Positions 25,001 through 33,662 are shown, numbered from the stretch's first letter. The stretch is 41,844 nucleotides of DNA from a bacterium (GCA_024226735.1 JAAELL010000254.1:1-41844), one strand, 5' to 3'. Made by a program: numbers and translations. The notes: generated by a model not told the origin, from the sequence alone.

Positions 25001-27247
25001 TCGCTCCGCCGCCCCGAACCCACGCCGGCGGCGACGCCGGAGCCGGACCCGGCTAGCGCCGCTCCAACGGTGCCGACAGGCGACGCGAGCGCGGCGGTCG
25101 GTGCGAGCACTCCGCCAACGATTCGGCTCGGCGCATTCGACGTCGGGATCGACCGGCTGCGGTACAGCGACGCGACGCACCCGGACGCGGTGCCGCTCGA
25201 TCTTTCGCTCGCGCTGGTGACGCCGGGCCCACAGATGCTGTGTGCACCGGAGCCGGACGCTCTGCCACCGCTCGAGATCGCGCTCGTGGGTAAGGTCGCT
25301 CCGCTCGTCGATTCGATCGAGGCCCGTCTGCGCGCTGCGCCGTTCCATGCCGAGCCCGAGCTCTTCCTCGACTTCGGCGTCCGCGGCGTGCGCGGTGCCG
25401 AGCTCGAGCGAACCCTGCCCGAGGTCGCCGCCGCCATCGACGCCAGCGCGCTCGCGGCGGGCGAGTTCACGGCGCGCGCGGAAGCTCGCCTGCGCATGCC
25501 GCGCCGCGGTCCGATCGACTTCGATCTCGAACGCGGCTTCGGTGCCGAGATCACCGTGAGCGACGTCGCCCTGCGACCGGAGCCCGAAGCCGACGTGCTC
25601 GCGGGCTTCGAGCGTCTCGACATCGACGTCCAACGCGTACGCCCCACGACCGGCGACGTCCACTTCAGCGCGATCGAGCTGACCGGCACCCGCGCCCGCA
25701 TCGTCCAGGAGCCCGAGGGAATGCGCGTCGCCGGCGTGCTGCTGCGGACCCCTCCGCCAACCGGCGAGGAGCCGGCCGCACCGGAGTCCCCAGTGGAGAC
25801 GGAGACGGAGGCGGAACCCGACGTGGAGTCCGTCCCCCCGGTCGAACCCGCCCCGGCCGGCGAGATCAAGATCGATCGTCTCCTGATCTCCGGGCTCGAC
25901 TTCGACTTCCTCGACACGACCGTCACGCCCTCCACCCACTTGCCGATCGCCGATCTCGAGGTCGAGGTCCGGCGTTTCACCACGCGCGGCTTCACCGAGG
26001 CCCGACCGTTCTCATTCCGCGCGATCGTCGACGCTGGTGAGGTCGAGCTCCCCGAGCGCACCGGCGCCGACAACCTGCTCGCCGGCGTCGTTGGATCGGT
26101 CGCTTCCGCGGTCTCCGGTGGCGGCGACGAGTTCGAGACGGAGAGCCGGCGGATCTGGGATCTGCTCGAGATCGGGGGCCGGATGTCCCTGGCACCGGAG
26201 CTGCGCGGACGCGTGCGGCTCTCGCTCGTCGGGCTCGAGCTCCCCGCGTTCCGCGGGGCGGCGACCGCGGGCGGCGTCGACATCGGCGACGGGCTCGTCG
26301 ACACGCGGCTCGACCTCCGCTTCCGAGACGACGGAGCGCTGGGCATCGACAGCAAGACGACGTGCGACTACCTCTCGCTGTCCGAGCCGTCGAACGGCCC
26401 CATCTCTCAGTATCTCGCTCTCCCCGCTCCGCTCGATACGGTCCTGTTCCTGCTGCGCGACGAGGCCGGACGACAGAGCATTCCCCTTCGGCTCGAGGTC
26501 GCCGAAGGCGGAGTCGGTGGCGGACAAATCGCCTCCGCGGTCGGCACGGCTCTCGGCACTTTGGTCGCGGATTCGCTGGCGGGCGCCCCCTTGCGGATGC
26601 TCGGTCCCTTGACCGACGTCGTCGGGATCACGGGCGGCGAATCCACACCGATCACCGCGGAGTCGATCGCACTCCCGTACGTCCCGGGCTCGGCCGTCCT
26701 CGACCGGGAGACGTTGGACAAGATCGATCCGATCGTCGAGGCCCTGCGGGCGGATACGCGGATGCGGATCGTCGTTCAGCACGAGCTGGGCACCGGTGAC
26801 GTCGCGGCCGCCGAAGTGCTCGCCAACCCGCGCCCCGAGGAGGGCGAGGAGATCGTCACCCGCCTGCGTGATCGCAAGGCCGCGATCGAGCGGGAGCGCG
26901 GCGAGGTCGCGGCGCTGACGCGCGCGCAGTACGCGGTAGGCCTGCTCGAGGAAGCGGCGGCTGGAACAACCGCGCTCAAGGTGCTCGACCGCGAGCGCGC
27001 CGCCGTCGAGGCCGCGCTCGACCGCATCTTCGAGTTGCTCGGTCCCGGCGCCGAACGTCGCCGCGACCGCCGCACGCGTGAAGCCTCGCTCGCGCTCGCC
27101 CAGGAGCGCGTCGACCGCCTGCGCGCCGCGATCGTAGCGCGGGGTGGCGTCGCGGTCGCGCTACGCATCGACGCGCGCCGGCCGCGTTTCGCCGTCTCCG
27201 AAGAGCCCGGCGGCAGGGTCACGCTGACCCCCCGCCTACCGAAGTAG
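22016..27247 (+). CDS. AsmA/DUF748-like giant envelope protein
   Basis: 1743 residues from the ATG at 22016; the open frame upstream to 21923 only overlaps the preceding gene. A basic start (RWRLWRRRLLRIGLVLIAL) leads into one membrane helix, then repeated AsmA-like beta modules: LDRLVAGRGLALAYDDLDLS, and three or more units carrying ...SGLRAGPLASYVPPELPIL-like and LRRLEPYLTAAGLEP-like motifs. The C-terminal part (from about residue 1500) contains LPYVPGSAVLDRETLDKIDP, the typical closing motif of DUF748 proteins. This family is thought to build hydrophobic grooves that move lipids between membranes. The lipoprotein encoded just upstream is a likely partner. The frame is uninterrupted over 5.2 kb. 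Confidence 0.8.
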   Translation: MSGSEPPSRWRLWRRRLLRIGLVLIALLVLIRVTIPLWLPPTLDRLVAGRGLALAYDDLDLSVAGGRLDLRGVRLSPRPEDEQQDDARPLPLVGLEYLGFDLDVSALLTGTVRVHRVDVDGLRIEIERDASGRWNFEDHLPAADSDEPAEADAESPTESSTREGAEEAAEPRPLDFGVPLELTALGVRSVRVHLIDALADPPLDTHIDLDVALTDVGHPTQPLRLSVAGWAPELLDALRVEVHATLGERTVDARIGVNVAGLHVRRLAPYLAAAGIRPEAKQLDLSLDVDVDLAPTGAETVDLAGSAHLRHLALRADLEEALALDAATIEVTSASTAAASVASVTLEGLRARAARLADGTLRVAGLDFVGTGAAPATEQAADAQEEPSSGGAPFALDVARLALRKAALTFDDAAVTPAVVVQASIGAEVRELVLDRARPGAPLTFETELELEDAARLTLTGTAVPTGDRLGADLTLEADNLTLRRLEPYLTAAGLEPAVESATFRAAVTAQTLRRDDGGLDANVALTNVQLVDGGRELFAIDRLGVDDVQFAADGEIHVGELGLAGTRVPLRVVGDGSVELCGVTTHPTRAATHEPLALGLDELALSVRDFRFGGESASAARRSADVELSLVAEGLARACTITGSITTRPGPLDIDADLEIVGRGLRTEAVDALLAAAGIESTLTDGELRAHLVAAARQDGDDLHARLALTDVAFGDGGRELLALDALEVEELVVAPDRTSIASVAVRSPRAALGRGADGAFEVLGLRLVGADPSAEADASAPTPQQPQAAPAEPGRAPAPFDLDHLVLEGARVTWSDAAAEPAVETALTLGATVDGLTTERGARPLTLDVRSSIEGALDELALTGTAQLDPDDLGLDAQLALSGLRAGPLASYVPPELPILLEDGRFELQIEASSAAHPEGGRAASLAISGLDYRDGSAGEPLIAFDALRVEAPRLDAENGVYDVERVTLEGFAFEVRRVSPERIETLGIALDSSLRRPEPTPAATPEPDPASAAPTVPTGDASAAVGASTPPTIRLGAFDVGIDRLRYSDATHPDAVPLDLSLALVTPGPQMLCAPEPDALPPLEIALVGKVAPLVDSIEARLRAAPFHAEPELFLDFGVRGVRGAELERTLPEVAAAIDASALAAGEFTARAEARLRMPRRGPIDFDLERGFGAEITVSDVALRPEPEADVLAGFERLDIDVQRVRPTTGDVHFSAIELTGTRARIVQEPEGMRVAGVLLRTPPPTGEEPAAPESPVETETEAEPDVESVPPVEPAPAGEIKIDRLLISGLDFDFLDTTVTPSTHLPIADLEVEVRRFTTRGFTEARPFSFRAIVDAGEVELPERTGADNLLAGVVGSVASAVSGGGDEFETESRRIWDLLEIGGRMSLAPELRGRVRLSLVGLELPAFRGAATAGGVDIGDGLVDTRLDLRFRDDGALGIDSKTTCDYLSLSEPSNGPISQYLALPAPLDTVLFLLRDEAGRQSIPLRLEVAEGGVGGGQIASAVGTALGTLVADSLAGAPLRMLGPLTDVVGITGGESTPITAESIALPYVPGSAVLDRETLDKIDPIVEALRADTRMRIVVQHELGTGDVAAAEVLANPRPEEGEEIVTRLRDRKAAIERERGEVAALTRAQYAVGLLEEAAAGTTALKVLDRERAAVEAALDRIFELLGPGAERRRDRRTREASLALAQERVDRLRAAIVARGGVAVALRIDARRPRFAVSEEPGGRVTLTPRLPK

Positions 27248-27249
27248 GC

Positions 27250-27442
27250 TCATCCGCCCGGAACGGCTTCGACCTCGATGTCGCCCTCGACCGTCGTCTG
27301 CACCGGGTGGATGAAGAACGACAGCGGCGGCAGGATGAACCAGTAAGTCGAGCTCGAGGTGTCGGTGATGCGCATGCGCTCCGCCCCTCGCCCAGCCGCC
27401 TCTTCACTGAACCGCGAAATGACCTCGTCCTTCTTCGCGTTG
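27250..27442 (-). pseudogene. 3' fragment of a gene ending at a CTAG-element end
   Basis: In one - strand frame, reading from about 27442 to the TGA at 27250-27252, the sequence [20 protein letters not shown] is followed by RMRITDTSSSTYWFILPPLS and an ending VEGDIEVEAVPGG. This is well-formed coding sequence with no start of its own, resembling the end of a small envelope lipoprotein. It begins right after the CTAGTGGTGTGA end at 27458-27469. It may be the displaced 3' end of the gene at 27466-27876, which happens to be in the same frame, or the tail of another gene joined by a deletion. Confidence 0.6.
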
Positions 27443-27469
27443 CCCCATCAGAGTGAATCACACCACTAG
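27440..27469. mobile_element. Solo CTAG-element end
   Basis: Reading from 27469 on the - strand: CTAGTGGTGTGATTCACTCT. It shares CTAGTGGTGTGA with the 184-bp element at 59-242 and is closest to the solo end at 38696 (CTAGTGGTGTGAGTCAC). Its TAG supplies the stop codon of the gene at 27466-27876. The inner limit of the element is uncertain. Confidence 0.6.
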
Positions 27470-27876
27470 AACAACCCGTTCGTCACGCCCACGAGCTGCG
27501 CGTCGCTGTAGACCTCTCCCCACGTCAAGCCCTCCAGCGGCCGCAGCTCGACTTCGAAGAGCTCGCCGCGCATCAAGATCGGCGCGGCGTCCTCGGCGTG
27601 GGCGATGCCCGGGACACACGAGAGCGGTTCGGGTGTGCCCGGCAGGTGCACCACGAGATTCCACGAACGCAAGTTCCCGTGCACCGACTCCATGAGCGGA
27701 CCGACGTGCAGCACGGCGGCCGACTGCTCGCCCATGAACGTCCACCAGAGACCGGCGAGGCGGTCGTCCTCCCCTTGCGGCCCGAAGCGCAGCTCGGGCT
27801 CGGCCGCGGACGTTCCGCGGCCGAGCCCGATCCAGCAGAGTCCGATCGCGACGAGGACCAAAAGCGCGGTCTTCAT
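27466..27876 (-). CDS. Small secreted protein, probably truncated at its C-terminus
   Basis: 136 residues. The signal peptide MKTALLVLVAIGLCWIGLG and following GTSAAE predict export. The mature part contains DDRLAGLWWTFMGEQSAAVL and ELFEVELRPLEGLTWGEVY. Its stop codon TAG is part of a CTAG-element end, so the original gene probably ran further; coding sequence in the same frame resumes about 25 bases later. It starts 2 bases after the stop of the upstream secreted-protein gene, suggesting a two-gene operon. I recognise no family. Confidence 0.65.
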   Translation of the reverse strand: MKTALLVLVAIGLCWIGLGRGTSAAEPELRFGPQGEDDRLAGLWWTFMGEQSAAVLHVGPLMESVHGNLRSWNLVVHLPGTPEPLSCVPGIAHAEDAAPILMRGELFEVELRPLEGLTWGEVYSDAQLVGVTNGLF

Positions 27877-27878
27877 CG

Positions 27879-28280
27879 TTAGGGGACGAGCGTGACGGAG
27901 TACAGGAGATCTTGGCAGCTACCGTTCATGACGTCTTCCCAGTTCGCGCCGGGTGCGACACCGAAGTTGTGGAGGAACACGCCGCCGCTGTAGGAGAACG
28001 TCTCCGACAGGAACCCACAGCGCAGCACGCGCACGGGGCCGGCGACGACGCCGAGGCACTTTGCGATCGAGTCGATCTGCACGATCGGCTCGCCGACGGG
28101 ACAGACCGGAATCGGCGGCGGGCCGTTGTACGGCTGGAGCGTCGTGATCGACTTGCAGAAGAAACCGATCGTCTTTCGGCACGAGGTCTGGGCTTCGACG
28201 ACAGCCGCCGTCGACAGCGCGGCGAGCAGGGCGAGAGCGAGGATCGGTTTGGAACGGATTCTCGATGCAAAACGTTTCAT
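27879..28280 (-). CDS. Small cysteine-rich secreted protein
   Basis: 133 residues from the ATG at 28280. The signal peptide starts MKRFASRIRSKPILALALLA and ends near AVVEAQ. The mature domain has six cysteines (TSC, GFFC, PVC, AKC, LRC, GSC), enough for three disulfides, and aromatic-rich stretches such as SETFSYSGGVFLHNFGVAPG. It reads as a small stable extracellular domain of unknown role. It is divergent from the sigma-fusion gene at 28537, with 256 bases between the starts in which I see no further gene, and is followed after 2 bases by another secreted-protein gene. Confidence 0.65.
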   Translation of the reverse strand: MKRFASRIRSKPILALALLAALSTAAVVEAQTSCRKTIGFFCKSITTLQPYNGPPPIPVCPVGEPIVQIDSIAKCLGVVAGPVRVLRCGFLSETFSYSGGVFLHNFGVAPGANWEDVMNGSCQDLLYSVTLVP

Positions 28281-28536
28281 GTTGCGTACAGGTTCGGGTG
28301 ATGAGGAGTTGGGAACACGAGACACACCTCTCCCACGGTTGCGCATGCGATAGCGAACGACCTGGGAAGCAGACCCCTTGCGCTTTCCGACACGGACAGA
28401 CCCGTCGTGTCGAAGCTGGAGTTCGAGCGGGGAGTTTCGCGAGTGAGTGCGACGGTTCGTCTGGTCAACTGAAGTCACGGCGGCTGCGATCCTGCGCACG
28501 AAAACGTGGGATTTCTGGGTACGATCGAGAACACCG

Positions 28537-30987
28537 ATGCCGCACCACAACGACCTATCCGAGCTGCTCGTCCACAAGCGCTACCTGGAGAGTTTGGCTC
28601 TCGCACTCGCCGGAGATGAAGAGGCCGCGGCCGACGTCGTCCAAGAGACGTGGCTCGCCGCGATCGAGCATCCGCCCCGCGACCGAAGCAACCTGCGCTC
28701 TTGGTTGCGGACGGTCGCGCGCAACGTCGTCTTCCGCGACCACAAACGACGCCGGCTGGAACAGGTCGACGTCGACGCGCTCGAGCGCGCTTCGCAACCG
28801 GACGCTCCGGTCGAACACCAGCGCGTGCTGGCGTCGCTGCGCGCCACCGTGCTCGAGCTCGAGGAGCCCTACGGGTCCGTCGTTCGCATGCGTCACCTCG
28901 AGCGCAAGACACCGGCGCAGATTGCGAGTGAGCTCGGCCGCTCCGTCAACACCGTCAACAGCCAGCTGCAGCGCGGACTGAAGCGCCTGCGCGAGCGGCT
29001 GGATCGGCAGCACGACGGCGACCGCTCGGCCTGGACGTCGGCGATCCTTTTGGTGCCCCACGAATCGCGACTCCGCTCGCCAGCCGTCGCCTCCTGGCTC
29101 TTCGCGATCGCCGCGGTCGTCGTCCTCGTCCCCACCGGCATCGCGGTCGCCAAGCTCGTCGGTCGCGACTGGCGATCGAGCGAGCCGCTCGCCCAGGCAG
29201 AGCCGACGGTCACGCCGGAGCCAAACGTGCTCGAGGACGCCCGACCGCGGGGCCCCGAACGCATCGAGGCCGGTCAGGCGATCGAGTCGACTGCCGCAGC
29301 CGCTCCGGTGGCCGCACGTGAGACGACGGCCACGGTCGAACCGGTGGGCTGGATCGACCTCGAGGTCGTCGACGCCGCGGACGACCCGGTGCCGGGATCC
29401 ACCGTCGCGATCCGCTTCGGCGAGGGCTGGGTCGATGCCGGACAGACCGACGCGACAGGTTCGCTCTCCCTCCCGGTCGCCGCAGGGCACTCGGTCGTGC
29501 TGAGTCCGGGCCGCAACCGGACGAGCTACACCGGGCTGCACGTGCGCCGCAAGGGCTTCACGGACCCCGGAATCTACATGGTGCGCTTCCCCCGAGGCAC
29601 GCGCGCCGAGGTCCGCGTACGCCTCGACGGCCCCCCGCGCGCCGTGCGTGGACAGGTGACGGACTCCGAGGGCAGGCCGATTCCGAGGGCCGCCGTGTAC
29701 GCCGGCAGCACGGCGTACGCCACGATCGCGAAGGGGAGCACGACCGTGCGCTCCGGGGCGCGGCCGGTTCTCACCGACCGCGACGGGGAGTTCGAGAACA
29801 CCTACGTGCATGCCGAGCGCCGGTACGTGGACGTGTCCGCTCATGGCTTCTTGAACCGTCGCGTTCCGATCGAAGTCGGCTCGGATGGGGAGATACCGAG
29901 AGTCGTCCTTCACCGCGGCGGCACGGTCGCGGGACGCGTCACGGCCGAAGACAGTGCGCCGGTTCCCGGAGCGACGGTCCTCGTCGAAGTCGGACGAGCC
30001 GAGGTGGACCAGATCCTGCTGCGCACTCGAACCGACGCGGAAGGACGCTATCGAATCACGGGCGTCCCCAAGGGCGTCGGCTGGTTGACCGCGACCAAAC
30101 ACGTGCGACCGACGTACTACGCGTTGGAGTCGCGCTCCTTCGAAGCGCGCGAGGACGTCGAGTGGTCTCCGGTGCTCACGCCGCGACCGGGGCTGCACGT
30201 CTGCGTCCGGAACCCCGACGAGACGCCGTACGTCGGTGCGTATGTAAGCGTGCAGTCCGACGACGAGGAGTCTCCGTGGGTCCGCAACGGCAAGAGCAGG
30301 CCGGACGGCGGGGTGAGCATGTGGTACTGCCCCGACCGCAAGTTCGGGATCGCGATCTATGCGTCCGAGGAGGACTACTTCAGCGACGCGACGCCGTTGC
30401 TGACCCAAGTCGGTCTCAAGCCGATCGAAGACAGTTGCTACACGTTCGTGATCCGACCGAAAGAGGTGGGAGCGATCGAGGGTCGCATACTCGACCCCGA
30501 TGGACGCCCGCTGTCCGATGCGCGGCTCTACCTCTCGGACGGCTACGTCAAGCTCCACTACCCCATCGATCCGCAAGCGGGCACGTACCGCGCCGAGGGC
30601 CTCACGCCCGGGACGTACGACGTCACGGTCTGGAGCCCGAGATTCGGAATCTCGATTCAAGACGACGTCGCGATCGAAGCCAACGAAACGCGACACCACG
30701 ACATCGACGTCGGCTCACTCGCCGACACGCACGTGGAATGGAGCCTGCCGGCCGACGAGAGTCTGTGCACCTACACGCTGTTGGCACGTGATCCGCGAGT
30801 CGGCAGAAAGCCGGACACCCCACGTGACTACCTGGTCCAGGCAGGTTCCGCACCTCCGCCCGCGGTGCTGCAGCTCTTTCCCGGGACGTACGTTCTTCGG
30901 GTCGCGCTGGAGGGTGCACCCGTGCGCGAGCACGCCTTCGTCGTTCAAGGAGGCGGAATCACCAAGACCGTCGTCGGTGGGGACTGA
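28537..30987 (+). CDS. Membrane-anchored ECF sigma factor fused to carboxypeptidase-regulatory-like domains
   Basis: 816 residues from the ATG at 28537. Residues about 1-155 are an ECF sigma factor: region 2 LAGDEEAAADVVQETWLAAI and RSWLRTVARNVVFRDHKRRR; region 4 RHLERKTPAQIASELGRSVN followed by TVNSQLQRGLKRLRERL. One membrane helix lies at about 186-207 (WLFAIAAVVVLVPTGIAVA). The remaining 600 residues hold repeated beta-sandwich domains of the carboxypeptidase-regulatory/Cna-B-like type (QVTDSEGRPIPRAAVYAGS; RVTAEDSAPVPGATVLVEVG; RILDPDGRPLSDARLYLSDG). The topology puts the sigma part in the cytoplasm and the repeats outside, suggesting a one-protein sensor and regulator released by proteolysis; that is inference. 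No anti-sigma gene is adjacent. Confidence 0.85.
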   Translation: MPHHNDLSELLVHKRYLESLALALAGDEEAAADVVQETWLAAIEHPPRDRSNLRSWLRTVARNVVFRDHKRRRLEQVDVDALERASQPDAPVEHQRVLASLRATVLELEEPYGSVVRMRHLERKTPAQIASELGRSVNTVNSQLQRGLKRLRERLDRQHDGDRSAWTSAILLVPHESRLRSPAVASWLFAIAAVVVLVPTGIAVAKLVGRDWRSSEPLAQAEPTVTPEPNVLEDARPRGPERIEAGQAIESTAAAAPVAARETTATVEPVGWIDLEVVDAADDPVPGSTVAIRFGEGWVDAGQTDATGSLSLPVAAGHSVVLSPGRNRTSYTGLHVRRKGFTDPGIYMVRFPRGTRAEVRVRLDGPPRAVRGQVTDSEGRPIPRAAVYAGSTAYATIAKGSTTVRSGARPVLTDRDGEFENTYVHAERRYVDVSAHGFLNRRVPIEVGSDGEIPRVVLHRGGTVAGRVTAEDSAPVPGATVLVEVGRAEVDQILLRTRTDAEGRYRITGVPKGVGWLTATKHVRPTYYALESRSFEAREDVEWSPVLTPRPGLHVCVRNPDETPYVGAYVSVQSDDEESPWVRNGKSRPDGGVSMWYCPDRKFGIAIYASEEDYFSDATPLLTQVGLKPIEDSCYTFVIRPKEVGAIEGRILDPDGRPLSDARLYLSDGYVKLHYPIDPQAGTYRAEGLTPGTYDVTVWSPRFGISIQDDVAIEANETRHHDIDVGSLADTHVEWSLPADESLCTYTLLARDPRVGRKPDTPRDYLVQAGSAPPPAVLQLFPGTYVLRVALEGAPVREHAFVVQGGGITKTVVGGD

Positions 30988-31030
30988 GCATCCACCCAAG
31001 TCCGCCATGGTCGGCTACGATGTGGATGCC

Positions 31031-32224
31031 ATGAAGCTTCCCATCACTCGACGCCTCTTCCTCGGAGCCACGGGGCAAGCCGGGCTCTACCTTGGCACAT
31101 CGGGCTTCGCCCTTGGGCACGCGGTGCCAAGGCCGACGAACGACCTTTTCCCGGCGGAGTGGGCCGACCTGGTGTCGAGACTTCGCGACGCACCGCGCGC
31201 CGAGTGCGTGCCGCTGCTCTTGCACGAGCTGGCCGGCGGCGAGCACTACGAACGCGTGCTCACGGCGCTCTTCCTTCTTTCCACGAGCTACGAGCGCGGG
31301 CAGCGCGTCGCCTACGGCCTGCACGCCACGCACCGGCTCGGCGTCGAAGCCGACGACTCCGATCGGCTCGTACCCATCCTGGTCGCGTTCGACGAGTTCA
31401 AGCGCCTGCAAGACCGAGACGAGCTCGGCCGGCCGTTCACTGGGCGCACGCAAGACGAGGGGGACGACCCGCGCGCCGGATTCGAAGCCCTCTGGGCCGA
31501 CGGCTCCGCTCCGTTCGGGGCCGCGAGCCTCTTGCGCCTGATGCCCCACGTGGGCCTCCGGCACGCGGCGCGCGCGATCCGCTTCCTCCAAAGCGATACG
31601 GAGCCGACGCGCTCGGCGAGTCGGGAGTTGGCGGATGCGGTCGCCGAGGACCTTCCGCGCACGTGGTCGTGGCGGGTCGCCGACGAGGCCAGCCGAGAGC
31701 TCTGCAACGCTCTGCTTCGAGGTCGCGCGCGAGAGGCGTGCGAGCTCGGCGCGCAGCAGCTCGCCTCCGGTGTGACCAGTGGAGCGGTCTGGGACGCGAT
31801 CCATCTGGCCGGATGCGCGCTGCGCGCGGACGTACGCAACGCGATCGAGGCCGCGCACGCCACGTTCTACTCGAGCGCCTTCCAGCGCACGCGCGTCCGT
31901 ATCTTGTTCCACGCCCTCGCCAGCGTCGCCGACCACGGGCGCAAAGCGGCAGCCAACCGGATCCGGCATCCCCTGCGCGGTCGCGCTCCCGGTGCGAGCA
32001 ATCCGCAGGAGATCTTCGGAGCGATCCGGCACCGCGTCTTGCGCTCCGCGTCGAGCACGCACGCCTTCGAGGTCTTGCGAGCCGCGCAAGAGAGCGTCTA
32101 CCGGGTCAGCCCCGCGTGGCAGCCGTACCTACTGGCGGCCGCACGCCGGGACTTCCCGCCCACGGGCACGCCGGCCTCCGAGGTCTATCGGGCCTGGACG
32201 CGCGCCACTCAACCGACCGTTTGA
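31031..32224 (+). CDS. Tat-exported protein of unknown function
   Basis: 397 residues from the ATG at 31031; an in-frame ATG at 31007 is the alternative. The N-terminus MKLPITRRLFLGATGQAGLY has a twin-arginine motif and a hydrophobic stretch, so Tat export of a folded protein is likely. The mature part is alpha-helical and rich in Arg and Ala (LHELAGGEHYERVLTALFLL; HVGLRHAARAIRFLQ; NAIEAAHATFYSSAFQR), a pattern seen in planctomycete Tat proteins of unknown role. It begins 43 bases after the sigma-fusion gene on the same strand and may be co-transcribed with it. Its last 16 bases overlap the end of the convergent beta-helix gene. Confidence 0.68.
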   Translation: MKLPITRRLFLGATGQAGLYLGTSGFALGHAVPRPTNDLFPAEWADLVSRLRDAPRAECVPLLLHELAGGEHYERVLTALFLLSTSYERGQRVAYGLHATHRLGVEADDSDRLVPILVAFDEFKRLQDRDELGRPFTGRTQDEGDDPRAGFEALWADGSAPFGAASLLRLMPHVGLRHAARAIRFLQSDTEPTRSASRELADAVAEDLPRTWSWRVADEASRELCNALLRGRAREACELGAQQLASGVTSGAVWDAIHLAGCALRADVRNAIEAAHATFYSSAFQRTRVRILFHALASVADHGRKAAANRIRHPLRGRAPGASNPQEIFGAIRHRVLRSASSTHAFEVLRAAQESVYRVSPAWQPYLLAAARRDFPPTGTPASEVYRAWTRATQPTV

Positions 32225-33465
32225 TCGTCGATCAGGCCGTAGTCCGACAACGCCCTCAGGAGGTTCGCTAGAGCGGGATTGCTTGCCCGCTTGCCCGTGA
32301 CGATCCGCTGCGTCAGCGGCTGCTCGCCGAAGAACCCCAGCGGCATGTCCGGACTGTTCAACATGACCTCGCCGAGGTTGTCGGCTTCTCCACTATCCAG
32401 TGCACGTCGGGCGACCATGTGCCGCACGGTCCGGCGCGCGGGCTGCCCGACGTAGAACACATCGTTCTCCCTCAAGCCCACGATGCAGTTGATGAGGTTG
32501 TTCCCGCTGTCGCCCGAGAAATCGATGGCGCCGCCGTTGAGGTTCGAGAACGAAGTGTAGATGTACGTGTTCCGCGCGTTGTCAAACACGATCCCCTTCT
32601 GACCCTGGGTGTTCGGTGACTGCCCCGCGATCCGTCCGCCGATGATCTTGCAGCCCGCCGCGTCACAGAGATAGATCTGCGACAGCCGGCCGCCTTCGAC
32701 CTGACAGTCGGTCAGCTGGACCGACCCCGTCTCCACGAACAGCTGGTGGTCGGGATCTCCGCCCCAGAAGTGGCTGTGCAGGAACTGCACCGCGGATCCG
32801 TTGTCGCGGATGCGCACGGCCGCGGGAATCGCAGCAATGCTCTGCGAGACGGTGATGACGTTCGCGAGCAGGGAATCGTGGGGACCGGCCCAGTCGATCT
32901 GACCTGCAGCGCAGTCCTTGACGACGAGCTCGCGCACGTGCGCCTCGAGCGGCGGCCCCTCGGGTGCCCCAAGAGGACCGTGCGAGTTGCCGCCCGCGTA
33001 CATGGAGATGAGCCCCCATCCGGCGAAGTCACGGATGAAGACGCTCTCGATTCCGAACGACGTCCCGTAGATGCTGACGCCGTCGCCAGTCGCTCCGTTG
33101 CCCTTGTTGCCGTCGATCTGCAGATCGCGCAGACCAAACGAGAACTGACCGTCCCCCGAGCAGTTGCCCGCCTCGCAGGCGGCGAAAAGGGCCTCGAAGT
33201 CAAGGGTCTTGATCCCACCGGTCGCACCCGGCGCTACGCGCAGGATCGACCCCAAACGCGAGGAGCCCTCGAGCCAAACGCCCGTGCGCAAGTAGATCGA
33301 GCCGGAGATTCTCCAAGTGCCGTTCGGCACGCAGACCCGTCCTCCGCCGCGCGCCGCCTGCGCGTCGATCGCAACCTGGATCGGAATCTCGTTGTCCGTG
33401 CGCGCCTGATCCGCGCCCGTGGCTCGGATGTCGAGGAAGCCGAAATCGAAACCTTTGCCGTTCAT
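32209..33465 (-). CDS. Right-handed beta-helix protein (pectate-lyase / tailspike-like)
   Basis: 418 residues. The N-terminal pattern FDFGFLDIRATGADQARTDN followed by PIQVAIDAQAARGGGRVCVP and NGTWRISGSI is the classic entry into a pectate-lyase-superfamily beta-helix. Later stretches (LQIDGNKGNGATGDGVSIYG; QIYLCDAAGCKIIGGRIAGQ) look like successive helix rungs. No signal peptide is visible, so it may act inside the cell, be exported by another route, or be a tailspike-like protein; no phage or contractile-injection gene is nearby. It overlaps the convergent Tat protein gene by 16 bases, so neither gene has its own terminator in that spot. Confidence 0.8.
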   Translation of the reverse strand: MNGKGFDFGFLDIRATGADQARTDNEIPIQVAIDAQAARGGGRVCVPNGTWRISGSIYLRTGVWLEGSSRLGSILRVAPGATGGIKTLDFEALFAACEAGNCSGDGQFSFGLRDLQIDGNKGNGATGDGVSIYGTSFGIESVFIRDFAGWGLISMYAGGNSHGPLGAPEGPPLEAHVRELVVKDCAAGQIDWAGPHDSLLANVITVSQSIAAIPAAVRIRDNGSAVQFLHSHFWGGDPDHQLFVETGSVQLTDCQVEGGRLSQIYLCDAAGCKIIGGRIAGQSPNTQGQKGIVFDNARNTYIYTSFSNLNGGAIDFSGDSGNNLINCIVGLRENDVFYVGQPARRTVRHMVARRALDSGEADNLGEVMLNSPDMPLGFFGEQPLTQRIVTGKRASNPALANLLRALSDYGLIDDQTVG

Positions 33466-33625
33466 AGCTCTGGATGCGCCGCGCGGTGGATGAGGGCCTG
33501 GTCCATGGCCGGAGTATTATGGAGTCGATGGGCGCACTGGGACAGCGCCGCATGGAGCACGATCCTTTGATTCTACGCTTTGGCCTCGTCATTCGGGCAG
33601 CGGGTTGGAGAGATCCGGTCTGCTT

Positions 33626-33645
33626 CCGCCCGGGGATCCGGGCGG
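33626..33645 (-). terminator. Possible terminator hairpin
   Basis: CCGCCCGG (33626-33633) and CCGGGCGG (33638-33645) form a perfect 8-bp stem with loop GGAT, about 18 bases beyond the stop of the secreted-protein gene at 33663. There is no T-run on the - strand side, so activity as a terminator is uncertain. Confidence 0.35.
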
Positions 33646-33662
33646 GCTCATGACTGACTCAT

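Noticed and set aside
22682..26355. Long - strand frames opposite the AsmA-like gene
   Set aside because: Composition is that of reverse-complemented high-GC coding sequence, with Ser/Arg-rich low-complexity products.
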